Under the pieces are notes generated by a model. The model was given only the letters and a program-made list of their open reading frames with translations, made no database searches and was not told where the DNA came from. Below are positions 32,481 to 40,691 of a stretch of 51,519 nt of DNA, piece after piece. Source of the DNA: Rhizonema sp. PD37 (GTDB lineage: Bacteria > Cyanobacteriota > Cyanobacteriia > Cyanobacteriales > Nostocaceae); the NCBI GenBank assembly GCA_029379215.1, contig JAQYWO010000025.1, positions 1-51,519 of the forward strand, given 5' to 3'. The position numbers and the translations under genes are program-made. Within the stretch, counting starts at the first letter, position 1. Every line of letters starts with the position of its first letter.

Positions 32481-33985
32481 TTAAAAGGCTTGTTGGTTTG
32501 AAGCGCTAGATGGCAACCGTGCAATTACGTGGAGATTATGTACAACTGCTACACGCCTTAAGTCAAATAAGTTCTTACGCAAGCCAACATAACGGGCTCG
32601 GTCGCCTTGCCATTGACCTAGATGAGCCAAGGTATGCTCTACAAGAGAACGTTCTCGGAGTTTAGCTCGTCCAAATTCAGTGTCCTGACGCTGACGTAAC
32701 TCCTGCATAAAAGCTTCATCGGGATGAATTGAAACACTGCGACCTTTAGTAGAAGTAGTACAACGTTCAGATACAGGACAAACATTGCATTCAGATGCAG
32801 GAAAGTAAACGGTTTTTCCTTGCTCAAATGGAATTGTTACATTATTTGGACAGCAAATTAGACTGCGCTCCCAGTCTAGTACAAAATCTGTCTTGGTAAA
32901 GCGATCACCATTACGTACAGGCCAAGCTTTACAGAAAATCGTTAAGTCTTGGGAACGTTGTTGAACTTTTCGGACTCGATAAGTAGGCGCGATCAATATG
33001 CAACTCTACCAGCAACACATTCTGAGCTTTCAAATCTGCATCCATCGCCTCGGTAACTTGAGCCTCTGGAACGGTCTTCACTTGTCAAACCGACGGAGCG
33101 TACTACCCCAATATCCAGATCTCTAAGTACATGACGCTTATAGCCATCAAAACGCTGTGAGCGGCTTTTACGCGAAGTCTGCCGGACAGAATCTTCTGTC
33201 CGGCGAGCTTCGCGCCCATGACGCATATCTGGGTCCTCAATAGAAATACGACGGTCTTTAGCTACACCTTTACTCAGTATTGGTTGACCAATTTCATCAA
33301 TAGTTACATTTTGGGATTGGATTTGTCGCGCTACTTCGAGTACTTCTTGAGGGTCGGTTAGCGACGAATGTTCAGTTTTTTTTTCTAATTGCGACTCAAG
33401 CCTATTTAGAGCGTTGAGAATGGTTTCTAACGCTATTGAGCGCTCAGTTAGATCATCCCAGTTCAAGTCTAACGCCGCTTTGAGGGAAGTTCCTCTGACT
33501 AGAGCATCTATTTGTGTTTCTTTTGCTACTTCCTCCCTTGACTGTCCCGAAGTTTGCGCCATTAACCTTACAGCTTTACGCAGTGCATGACCTAAGAGAT
33601 TGTATGTATCTTCCACTTTCGCCGCTCCCCATAAAGGGGAAGAGTCGAGTGCTGCCCTCAAGTTACTTGAACCAAACCCACTTTGTTGCTTTGCTATTTC
33701 TACCGTGCGCTCAATTAGTCTCTGGTCAGCCTCAAAGCCTATCATCGCTTGTCTAAAATTAACCAAAGTCCCTTTACTGAATGGAGGTTTTTGGCAATCG
33801 TGACAGTCGAGTACCAATTGCCAACGTCTATCCATTACCAATGCCTCAATCACTTCATCATCTGAAACTCCGGTGTATGCTTGTAAAATTAATGCCAGTG
33901 CTAGCAGTGCTGGAGGAACTGGACACTGACCCACCGTACTGTCCTTGAACATAGTGGCGCTTATTTGCTTGAAACTCCTCATCAA
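32481..33985 (-). pseudogene. IS1182-family transposase broken by two frameshifts
   Basis: The 5' part (32993-33985) gives an N-terminal region (GQCPVPPALLALALILQAYT, VDLD-type AALDSSPLWGAAKVEDTYNL, RRISIEDPDMRHG ... KSRSQRFDGYKRHVLRDLDI). After GLTSE it slips: the next frame reads TVPEAQVTEAMDADLKAQNV then LLVELHIDRAYLSSP. A second slip leads to the C-terminal frame 32481-32996 (APTYRVRKVQQRSQDLTIFC, CNVCPVSERCTTSTKGRSV, LAHLGQWQGDRARYVGLRKN). A 45-bp palindromic element inserted at 33172-33216 adds 15 residues in frame between MRHG and RKSRS. Unlikely to be functional. Confidence 0.85.
33172..33216. repeat. 45-bp palindromic element, in-frame copy 2 (in transposase)
   Basis: Identical to 24257-24301 except for a few central bases. 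On the transposase strand it reads REARRTEDSVRQTSR between MRHG and KSRSQRFDGYKRH. Confidence 0.85.
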
Positions 33986-34199
33986 AAATGTGGTGGCGAT
34001 TGTGGCGTAGAAATATAAATAGTTTGGCCCTCTTGATGCGAGAAATGATAGCTTGTTCTGACGGGCGACAATTCAATGGGAGGATTCCAGTCAGGGGGAC
34101 GCATAATTTATACCTCTAAATAATCCAGGATTGATTTTCGCCAACCCCTACCCATATTACATCTAGTTTGTCAACCATAATTACTTGACCGACACGAGC

Positions 34200-34283
34200 G
34201 TTAACGATCGCATCCTTTTCTTCCGAGTTTTTCCCACACCACACTATCTCTTTTTTGTCAATCATGATTACTTGACCGACGCC
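34200..34283 (-). repeat. Right terminal inverted repeat of the IS1182-like element
   Basis: Inverse of 32389-32472 with three mismatches. Confidence 0.85.
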
Positions 34284-34439
34284 CTAGAATCTGATGATGA
34301 GATGGAAGTCAAGCCTATCAATTCGTGTGACCGCACTTCTAATGTGCATATGCAAGATCTGAGCGATCGCGTCTCGGAACGCAGTATTGTGTTATAGTCA
34401 CGTCCATGCCAGTTTTCGCCCGATTTACCCGGTTTTCAG

Positions 34440-34515
34440 ATCGCCTGCTACTCACTACCCGATTTTTTGGTGATTGATGTGGCGATGCGGGAGTATCCAA
34501 TATTTGGATAAGCAA
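34440..34515 (+). pseudogene. 3' remnant of the winged-helix-like plasmid gene family
   Basis: LVIDVAMREYPIFG followed by TAA matches the last residues of the proteins at 866-2407 and 41460-42626. Homology fades upstream of about 34455. It lies right before the duplicated EAD1 promoter region. Confidence 0.7.
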
Positions 34516-34520
34516 ACTAA

Positions 34521-34930
34521 AGGATGATGGTCAAAAGCCAAAACTGAAGCTCTGAGTTTTTTTAGATCAATTGCGGAATTGCTCATAAAGGTTTTGTGGT
34601 AATAAATAAATAAGATGCCGTGCTTACCCAATAGCATCGGTTGCCATTGACAGAAAAGTGGGCTGACAACTGTTGCTCAAAAGAAAACAATTGAAACATG
34701 AGCTTATCCGGACAGCAGCGCAAGGAAATACATGAAGCTTTATTGGATGCTTTCCCGACAGAATCATCATTAGAGCAAATGCTGTCGTTTGGATTAGATA
34801 AAAAGCTTAGAGAAATTGCAGGCGAAGGAAATTTACAACAGATTATCTTCAAAATAATAGAAACAGCAGAAGCACAGGGATGGATTGAAGACTTGATCGA
34901 TGCATCAAAGAAGGCGAACCCTGGAAACCA
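34521..34930 (+). repeat. Direct repeat: promoter plus EAD1 coding region, copy 1
   Basis: From GGATGATGGTCAAAAGCC onward this matches 36068-36582 closely through the leader and the first ~75 codons of the downstream gene. The second copy carries a 104-bp insertion. Confidence 0.85.
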
Positions 34931-35933
34931 ACTCTTAAAAGCGATCGCTTTTGAACTATTACAACCAGAACCACCCATTGTTATAGAGCAATCACCTCCA
35001 AGGCAAAGTTCTTTGCTTCAGTTAGAAGTATTTCAGTTTGAAACTGTAAAAGTGCAGGTAAAGGAAAAAAAGGGATTTATGGGTCGTAGCACTTATGAAG
35101 TGAAATTAAACCGTCGTCACAGTCAGGCTAAGCATTTTGTAGAAGACTTAGGCTATGGTGTAACCCTAGAAATGGTTGAGATTCCAGGTGGCATATTTAC
35201 AATGGGTGCCTTCACAAATGAAGAAGAAAGCATGGATTCGGAACGCCCAATACATCAGGTAACACTTAAACCCTTCTATATTGGGAAATATAGTATTACT
35301 CAAGAACAATGGGAAAAAGTCGCAGCTTTTTTGCCTAAAGTCAATAGAGATTTAAATCCAAGACCATCAAGATTTAAAGGAGAGCATCTTCCTGTAGAGA
35401 GCATTTCTTGGTTTGATGCAGTAGAGTTTTGTGATAGACTCTCTAAAAAAACAGGACGTAAGTATCGTTTACCAACGGAAGCTGAGTGGGAATATGCATG
35501 TCGGGCAGGAACGACAACACCGTTTTACTTTGGTGAGACGATTACGACCGAAGTTGCGAATTACAATGGTAACTATATTTATGGCAATGCTCCCAAAGGG
35601 GAATCACGCAACAAAACTACCATTGTAGGAAGCTTTCCAGCTAATGCCTTCGGTTTATATGATATGCACGGGAATGTATGGGAATGGTGCCTTGACGATT
35701 GGCATGATAATTATGAAGGAGCGCCTACAGATGGCAGTGCTTGGCTAGACAATAATAATGATAATCTTTATCAAAAGCAAAGATATACTGTACTGCGGGG
35801 CGGTTCCTGGATCGACAATCCTAACTACTGCCGTTCGGCGTCTCGCGTCGGCTACGATTGGGCGGTGCGCGACTTCATCTACTACTCTGTTGGTTTTCGT
35901 GTTGTGTGCGCCGTTGGGAAAATTCTTCGGTAG
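34698..35933 (+). CDS. EAD1-FGE (C-type-lectin-fold) protein, DGR-type variable 3' end (411 aa)
   Basis: Residues 1-85 are an Effector-Associated Domain 1 (SGQQRKEIHEALLDAFPTES, LREIAGEGNLQQIIFKIIET), nearly identical to that of the next gene. A short linker leads to a formylglycine-generating-enzyme/sulfatase-modifying fold at ~155-405 (VEIPGGIFTMGAF, YRLPTEAEWEYACRAGT, FGLYDMHGNVWEWC, LRGGSWIDNPNYCRSASR, VGFRVVCAVG). The last ~45 codons form a probable diversity-generating-retroelement variable region. Such FGE-like proteins act as ligand-binding or effector modules rather than true FGE enzymes. No reverse transcriptase is in the window. EAD1 probably recruits it to the STAND protein at 36348. 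Confidence 0.9.
   Translation: MSLSGQQRKEIHEALLDAFPTESSLEQMLSFGLDKKLREIAGEGNLQQIIFKIIETAEAQGWIEDLIDASKKANPGNQLLKAIAFELLQPEPPIVIEQSPPRQSSLLQLEVFQFETVKVQVKEKKGFMGRSTYEVKLNRRHSQAKHFVEDLGYGVTLEMVEIPGGIFTMGAFTNEEESMDSERPIHQVTLKPFYIGKYSITQEQWEKVAAFLPKVNRDLNPRPSRFKGEHLPVESISWFDAVEFCDRLSKKTGRKYRLPTEAEWEYACRAGTTTPFYFGETITTEVANYNGNYIYGNAPKGESRNKTTIVGSFPANAFGLYDMHGNVWEWCLDDWHDNYEGAPTDGSAWLDNNNDNLYQKQRYTVLRGGSWIDNPNYCRSASRVGYDWAVRDFIYYSVGFRVVCAVGKILR
35797..35930 (+). other. Probable DGR variable region (VR)
   Basis: The GC content and codon style shift abruptly from the AT-rich gene body. Within GGSW-ID-NPNYCRSA-S-R-VGYD-WA-V-R-DFIYYS-VGFRVVC, nearly all codons at the usual variable positions end in C or T (ATC, GAC, TAC, TCT, GTC, GGC, TAC, GAT, GAC, TTC, ATC, TAC, TAC, TCT; GTG is the exception). 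This fits AAC/AAT codons of a template repeat altered at their adenines. The invariant GGTTTTCGTGTTGTGTGC follows. Confidence 0.7.
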
Positions 35934-35986
35934 CCCTTTATACTTTAATACTTTTTCCCTCTACGCTTGTTCTTTTTTACTTTTTT

Positions 35987-36009
35987 GTCGCCTGAGGGCG
36001 ACTCGATTT
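35987..36009 (+). terminator. GTCGCC-TGAG-GGCGAC hairpin with T-run
   Basis: A perfect 6-bp stem with a TGAG tetraloop (35987-36002) is followed by TCGATTTTTTT. It ends the EAD1-FGE transcript. A short GC stem just downstream of a VR is also a feature of DGR targets, so it may serve retrohoming as well. Confidence 0.7.
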
Positions 36010-36067
36010 TTTTGACAATCACGCACGCTTCAATGTTGTCTAATCCAAATTGACTGACCGAACCAGA

Positions 36068-36582
36068 GGATGATGGTCAAAAGCCAAAACTTAAGCTATG
36101 AGTTTTTTTAGATCAATTGCGGAATTGATCATCAAAATTCTGTGGTAATAAAGAAATAAGATGCCGTGCTTATATCAAATCCGTTAGCATCTGAGTGATA
36201 AAAAGGCCGCATAAACCCGGAGGCAACACAAAAACAGGGAGGAGAAATCATACCGATACAAACGGATTTAATATTACTCAGTAGCATAGGTCGCCATTGG
36301 CAGAAAAGTGCAAACGTAACTGTTGCTCTTGAGCAAACAATTGAAACATGAGCTTATCCCGACAGCAGCGCAAGGAAATACATGAAGCTTTATTAGATGC
36401 TTTCCCGACAGAATCATCATTAGAGCAAATGCTGTCGTTTGAATTAGATAAAAAGCTTAGAGAAATTGCAGGCGAAGGAAATTTACAACAGATTATCTTC
36501 AGAATAATAGAAACAGCAAAAGCACAGGGATGGATTGAAGACTTAATCAGTGCAGCGAAGAAGATAAACCCTGGAAATGTCA
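36068..36582 (+). repeat. Direct repeat: promoter plus EAD1 coding region, copy 2
   Basis: Second copy of 34521-34930, interrupted at 36173-36276 by a MITE-like insertion. Confidence 0.85.
36173..36276. mobile_element. MITE-like insertion, about 104 bp, with TTA duplication
   Basis: Compared with the other repeat copy, 104 bp have been gained in the leader of the STAND gene. The ends carry inverted AAATCCGTT (36178-36186) and AACGGATTT (36261-36269), and TTA flanks both sides (36170-36172, 36274-36276). Confidence 0.65.
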
Positions 36583-38984
36583 AATTGCAAGCTATTACCC
36601 AAATATTTAAGGCGGCTCTACAGTCCTTGTGGATACCGTACCCGCGCAACCCATTTTTTACAGGGCGCGAAACCGTTTTAGAAGAAATACGCAATGCCCT
36701 AGTCACAAATTCTCATGCAGCACTTAGCGGATTGGGTGGGATCGGCAAAACACAGACAGCAATTGAGTATGCCTATCTCTGTGAGCATGAGTATCAGTCA
36801 ATATTCTGGGTGAGAGCCGAGTTCCGGACAGAATTGGTGTCAGGTTTTGTGCAGCTGGCAGAGTCACTCAATTTACCCATTAGCCAGGAAAAAGATGAAA
36901 ACTTAGTCATTTCGGCAGTGAAGCAGTGGTTAGCAACACATTCTGGCTGGCTGTTAATTTTAGATAATGCTGATGAAATACTGATGCTGCGCGAGTTTCT
37001 GCCAGAGGCGCATCAAGGTCATATTTTGTTAACTACCCGCGCTCAAGCGACGGGGATATATCAGCGAATTGAAATCAAAAAGTTGCCCTCGTCAGATGGG
37101 GCGCTGTTGCTGCTGCGGCGTGCCAAACTGATTGCACAGCAAGCGGGGTTAGATGCGGTAAGTGAAGAGGAACGTACTTTAGCAGAAACTATCTCCCAAG
37201 AAATGGACGGTTTACCCTTAGCATTGGATCAGGCGGGAGCGTTTATTGAAGAAACTCCCTCCAGTTTGACAGAGTATTGGCAACTCTACCAGGCAGAAAG
37301 AGAGACGCTGCTAGCTCAACGCGGCGAACTGGCAATTGATCATGCGAGTGTGACCATCACCTTTTCCTTAGCCTTTGCGAAGGTGCTGGAACGCAACCCT
37401 ACCGCCGCCGATTTGATTCGTGTTTCTGCCTTTTTAGCACCCGACGCAATCCCTGAAGAAATTTTTACTCAAGGTGCGGCGGAATTGGGAGAAAATCTCA
37501 GCTTATTAGCAAACAAACCCCTGAATTTTGTCAAAGTCATCTCTGAAGCGGGACGGTTTTCGCTGATTTACCGCAACCCAAATCATAAAACCTTTGATAT
37601 TCACCGCCTGGTACAGTTTGTGTTAAAAGCTGAGATGGATGAAGATAGCCGTCATCTTTGGGCACAAAAAACTGTTTGTGCGGTCACACACGTCTTTCCG
37701 AATGCTGAACATGCAAATTGGGGAGTCTGCGAGCGACTTTTACCCCATGCTAAAGTTGCAATTAATTGGATAAAGGAGTACCAATTTGAGTGGGAAACAG
37801 CCGCTTTGTTACTTGCTAGGGTTGGTTACTACTTGACTGAACGCGGTCGGTACAGTGAAGCGGAACCACTGTATATTAAAGCATTGGAACTCAGGCAACG
37901 TTTGCTAACTGAAGAGCATCTGGATGTCACCACCAGTTACCACAACCTGGCAAGACTCTACAGATCCCAAGGAAGGTACAGCGAAGCGGAACCACTGTAT
38001 ATTAAAGCATTGGAAATCTGGCAACGGCTGCTGGGACAAGAGCATCCTTGGGTTGCCATCGGTTACAGCAACCTGGCAGGACTCTACAGATCCCAAGGAA
38101 GGTACAGCGAAGCGGAACCACTGTATGTTAAAGCATTAGAACTCGGGCAACGTTTGCTGGGACAAGAGCATCCGCATGTTGCCACCAGATACAACAACCT
38201 GGCTCTACTCTACAGATCCCAAGGAAGGTACACTGAAGCGGAACCACTGTTTATTAAAGCATTAGAACTATCGCAACGTTTGCTAGGACAAGAGCATCCG
38301 CATGTCGCCATTAGATACAGCAACCTGGCAGGACTCTACATGGACCAAGGAAGGTACAGCGAAGCGGAACCACTGTTAATTACAGCATTAGAACTCGGGC
38401 AACGTTTGCTGGGACAAGAGCATCCGCATGTCGCCTGCAGTTACCACAACCTGGCTCTACTCTACAGATCTCAAGGAAGGTACAGCGAAGCGGAACCACT
38501 GTTTATTAAAGCATTAGAACTATCGCAACGTTTGCTGGGACAAGAGCATCCGGATGTCGCCTGTAGTTACCACAACCTGGCAGGACTCTACATGGACCAA
38601 GGAAGGTACACTGAAGCGGAACCACTGTTCATTAAAGCATTAGAACTATCGCAACGTTTGCTGGGACAAGAGCATCCGCATGTCGCCATTAGATACAGCA
38701 ACCTGGCAGGACTCTACATGGACCAAGGAAGGTACAGCGAAGCAGAACCACTGTTTATTAAAGCATTAGAAATCTGGCAACGTTTGCTGACTGAAGAGCA
38801 TCCTTGGGTTGCCACCGGTTACAACAACCTGGCAGGACTCTACAAATCTCAAGAAAGGTACACGGAAGCGGAACCACTGTTTATTAAAGCATTAGAACTC
38901 CGGCAACGTTTGCTGGGACAAGAGCATCCCAAAACAATCACTATCCGCGAAAATCTAAAATCTTTGCGCGATAATCACCTTTAG
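36348..38984 (+). CDS. EAD1-NB-ARC-TPR STAND sensor (878 aa)
   Basis: N-terminal EAD1 (1-80) nearly identical to the EAD1-FGE protein. A STAND/NB-ARC ATPase follows: Walker A LSGLGGIGKTQTAIEYA at ~126-142, Walker B WLLILDNADE near 204, LLTTRAQ, and GLPLALDQAGAFIEE (the GLPL motif). A winged-helix region connects to nine tandem 42-residue kinesin-light-chain-type TPRs (residues 501-878, consensus RYSEAEPLFIKALELxQRLL). Family knowledge: such proteins oligomerise on ligand binding to the repeats and recruit effectors through EAD contacts. The pair with the upstream EAD1-FGE gene suggests a sensor and an effector or ligand module. No ribosome-binding site is obvious. Confidence 0.92.
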   Translation: MSLSRQQRKEIHEALLDAFPTESSLEQMLSFELDKKLREIAGEGNLQQIIFRIIETAKAQGWIEDLISAAKKINPGNVKLQAITQIFKAALQSLWIPYPRNPFFTGRETVLEEIRNALVTNSHAALSGLGGIGKTQTAIEYAYLCEHEYQSIFWVRAEFRTELVSGFVQLAESLNLPISQEKDENLVISAVKQWLATHSGWLLILDNADEILMLREFLPEAHQGHILLTTRAQATGIYQRIEIKKLPSSDGALLLLRRAKLIAQQAGLDAVSEEERTLAETISQEMDGLPLALDQAGAFIEETPSSLTEYWQLYQAERETLLAQRGELAIDHASVTITFSLAFAKVLERNPTAADLIRVSAFLAPDAIPEEIFTQGAAELGENLSLLANKPLNFVKVISEAGRFSLIYRNPNHKTFDIHRLVQFVLKAEMDEDSRHLWAQKTVCAVTHVFPNAEHANWGVCERLLPHAKVAINWIKEYQFEWETAALLLARVGYYLTERGRYSEAEPLYIKALELRQRLLTEEHLDVTTSYHNLARLYRSQGRYSEAEPLYIKALEIWQRLLGQEHPWVAIGYSNLAGLYRSQGRYSEAEPLYVKALELGQRLLGQEHPHVATRYNNLALLYRSQGRYTEAEPLFIKALELSQRLLGQEHPHVAIRYSNLAGLYMDQGRYSEAEPLLITALELGQRLLGQEHPHVACSYHNLALLYRSQGRYSEAEPLFIKALELSQRLLGQEHPDVACSYHNLAGLYMDQGRYTEAEPLFIKALELSQRLLGQEHPHVAIRYSNLAGLYMDQGRYSEAEPLFIKALEIWQRLLTEEHPWVATGYNNLAGLYKSQERYTEAEPLFIKALELRQRLLGQEHPKTITIRENLKSLRDNHL
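37848..38981 (+). repeat. Nine tandem 126-bp TPR-encoding repeats
   Basis: Nine units of exactly 126 bp (42 codons). The framework is nearly identical at the DNA level. Differences cluster at codons in VA-xx-Y-x-NLAxLYxxQ, and units differ in the S/R/Y/H/N residues there. Confidence 0.95.
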
Positions 38985-39212
38985 TACTAATTTAGTTAGA
39001 AACTATTTACTTCATTGAACGGCAATATGTACAAGGAAGGTATAGCTGTATTGCTTCTATGAGTGTCTCCAAGCATAAGAGCGATGGAAGTGCGATGTCC
39101 AAGGCATACGGATGTACGCCTCCATCACCCGTTGTTTTATTATACCATCTGTTCCAGTTAATGATAAACTTGGAGCAGGCGATCTACTCCAAGTTAGATA
39201 AAGCGAGAAAAA

Positions 39213-40127
39213 TTAATGAGCTAGTGGTATTTCTAAGTCGTCTTCGACTTCACCAGCAACAAGCAGCCCCGCGATCGCCAAAATTAATAACTGGGCTTGA
39301 TCAGCAGTCTCACACCGAGGACGAGCATCACTGTCAGACGGTTGCGCCACCCATTTACCATCTAAAGCATGGTAAAAAGTGCCTAGCAGCTCCCAACTTT
39401 TCCAAACACGGTACATCAAACCAAAGTCCGGATCTGAGACTGAATCAACCTCAATGTCGTCTCTTAGCGATTCTATTTGAGCATGGTCTACTACAGCAAT
39501 TTGGTGCTTACAAACAATCGCGCGATAATGACAGTCACCACACTCACAACGTTCTTTAGGTTCCGGATGCTTAGGCTGAACTACATAGTGGCAACCATTC
39601 TGGTTATTGCGAACGACGAATTTGTCTTCCCAATGCTCTAGGACTTGGATATCTAGGCTTTTGGCTTGCCTAATTTGTACTGCTTCTACCAATGCGGCAG
39701 CTGATTGATAAGGAGTGCCGTATTTGGTTGTGGGGGCGTAAGCGTGTACCCATAACCCATCAACCAGCATTTTGATAACACCGTAATTGACTTCTCCATT
39801 CCAGACTTCGTAAGCAGACTTTGCATCTGCACATTCGATTGGCTTGAAAATCAACGAGCCTGATTGAACAATTGCTGGAATCTGTGGAAGTTCATTGTTA
39901 GGGCACAGTCTGCCTTTAGTGCGGGGACTGTCGTCAAGCTTGAGCTTAGTCGGCATGCATCCCCAAGACTGAGTAACTTGTGCTGACTGATGGGTGAGAA
40001 TTGCGTCCACCCAATTGGCTTTGACTCGTTTATCAGTGATGACTTGAGTGCAGCCAATTTGACTGTAAACATCTTTGAGTTGACCGACACTCTTGATGTT
40101 TAGGTCGGATTCGGTACAATAGTACAT
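39213..40127 (-). CDS. SWIM-type zinc-finger plasmid protein (304 aa)
   Basis: A C-terminal third contains CECGDCHYRAIVCKHQIAV (about residues 198-216), a SWIM-type CxCx(n)CxH zinc motif. An N-terminal helical segment (LNIKSVGQLKDVYSQIGCTQ then KRVKANWVDAILTH) resembles a SAP-like DNA-binding unit. The middle has beta-rich segments. SWIM proteins often bind DNA or protein in recombination and transposition contexts. It diverges from the XRE gene at 40350 across a palindrome-rich region, so the XRE protein probably controls both. Function otherwise unknown. Confidence 0.75.
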   Translation of the reverse strand: MYYCTESDLNIKSVGQLKDVYSQIGCTQVITDKRVKANWVDAILTHQSAQVTQSWGCMPTKLKLDDSPRTKGRLCPNNELPQIPAIVQSGSLIFKPIECADAKSAYEVWNGEVNYGVIKMLVDGLWVHAYAPTTKYGTPYQSAAALVEAVQIRQAKSLDIQVLEHWEDKFVVRNNQNGCHYVVQPKHPEPKERCECGDCHYRAIVCKHQIAVVDHAQIESLRDDIEVDSVSDPDFGLMYRVWKSWELLGTFYHALDGKWVAQPSDSDARPRCETADQAQLLILAIAGLLVAGEVEDDLEIPLAH

Positions 40128-40154
40128 AATTGGATTCTTGTGAAAAAGGAATCA

Positions 40155-40200
40155 ACAAAGGGCGATCACAAACTTTGGACGGGGAGTGATCGCCCTTTTG
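40155..40200. terminator. GGGCGATCAC/GTGATCGCCC hairpin
   Basis: AAAGGGCGATCAC pairs with GTGATCGCCCTTT around a 17-nt loop, with T-runs on both sides. It lies in the 5' leader of the minus-strand gene, so it could act as an attenuator there. Confidence 0.5.
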
Positions 40201-40208
40201 TCATGTCT

Positions 40209-40236
40209 CCATATTACTAACTAGTTAGTAATATGG
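40209..40236. promoter_or_regulatory. 28-bp perfect palindromic operator plus half-sites
   Basis: CCATATTACTAACT followed by its exact reverse complement. Related half-sites TTAGTAATATC and TTAGTTAGTAATGC occur at about 40243 and 40293. The sites lie between the SWIM and XRE genes and are the best candidates for XRE autoregulation. Confidence 0.7.
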
Positions 40237-40349
40237 ACAATAGTTTAGTAATATCATTTAGTTATGGTTAACAACCATTTCTATAGCTAATGCTAATTAG
40301 TTAGTAATGCTAGGTAGATGATAGTATTAACTACATAGGAGTTGGGGAC

Positions 40350-40691
40350 GTGTCAGTGAAAAACAAAATCAAGCAATTTCTGTATGAAAAAGGTATAACA
40401 CCCTACCAATTTAGGAAGGATGTAGGAATAGCACAAAGAACAGCGTATGACTTGTGTAACAATCCTGAACAGTTGCCGTCGTCCACGGTTCTAAGTAAAA
40501 TTTGTGATACTTATCAAGTTCAACCTGGCGAACTGCTCGAATGGGTTCCAAAAAGCGAGAAATCTAGAAGCGCAAGTAAAGTTGCTACAGAGTCTGTTCA
40601 ATCCGATGGTATAGAAGAGAAGCCCAATTCTATCCAGGAAAAAACTAAATCGAGATCTCATGTGCATTTACTACCAGAAGAAGCAGCATGA
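40350..40691 (+). CDS. XRE-family HTH repressor (113 aa)
   Basis: Starts with GTG (GTGTCAGTGAAAAAC) and has a Cro-type HTH in the first ~65 residues: FLYEKGITPYQFRKDVGIAQ RTAYDLCNN then STVLSKICDTYQVQPGELLE. The rest is a charged, low-complexity tail (EKSRSASKVATESVQSD and onward) ending LLPEEAA. The upstream 28-bp palindrome and half-sites suggest it represses its own promoter and that of the divergent SWIM gene. Confidence 0.85.
   Translation: MSVKNKIKQFLYEKGITPYQFRKDVGIAQRTAYDLCNNPEQLPSSTVLSKICDTYQVQPGELLEWVPKSEKSRSASKVATESVQSDGIEEKPNSIQEKTKSRSHVHLLPEEAA

Larger units (their letters stand above)
32389..34283 (-). mobile_element. IS1182-like insertion sequence, 1895 bp, with 84-bp terminal inverted repeats
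   Basis: Left end GGCGTCGGTCAAGTAATCAT is repeated inverted at the right end. The two 84-bp ends (32389-32472 and 34200-34283) differ at only 3 positions. Both are flanked by CTAG (32385-32388, 34284-34287), a 4-bp target duplication. It carries one frameshifted transposase. A second, shorter end-like sequence (GTCGGTCAAGTAATTATGG inverted at 34173-34194) lies just inside the right end. Confidence 0.85.

Noticed and set aside
34698..35933. True formylglycine-generating enzyme
   Set aside because: No sulfatase gene is nearby and the EAD1 fusion and variable-region signature point to a conflict-system binding module.
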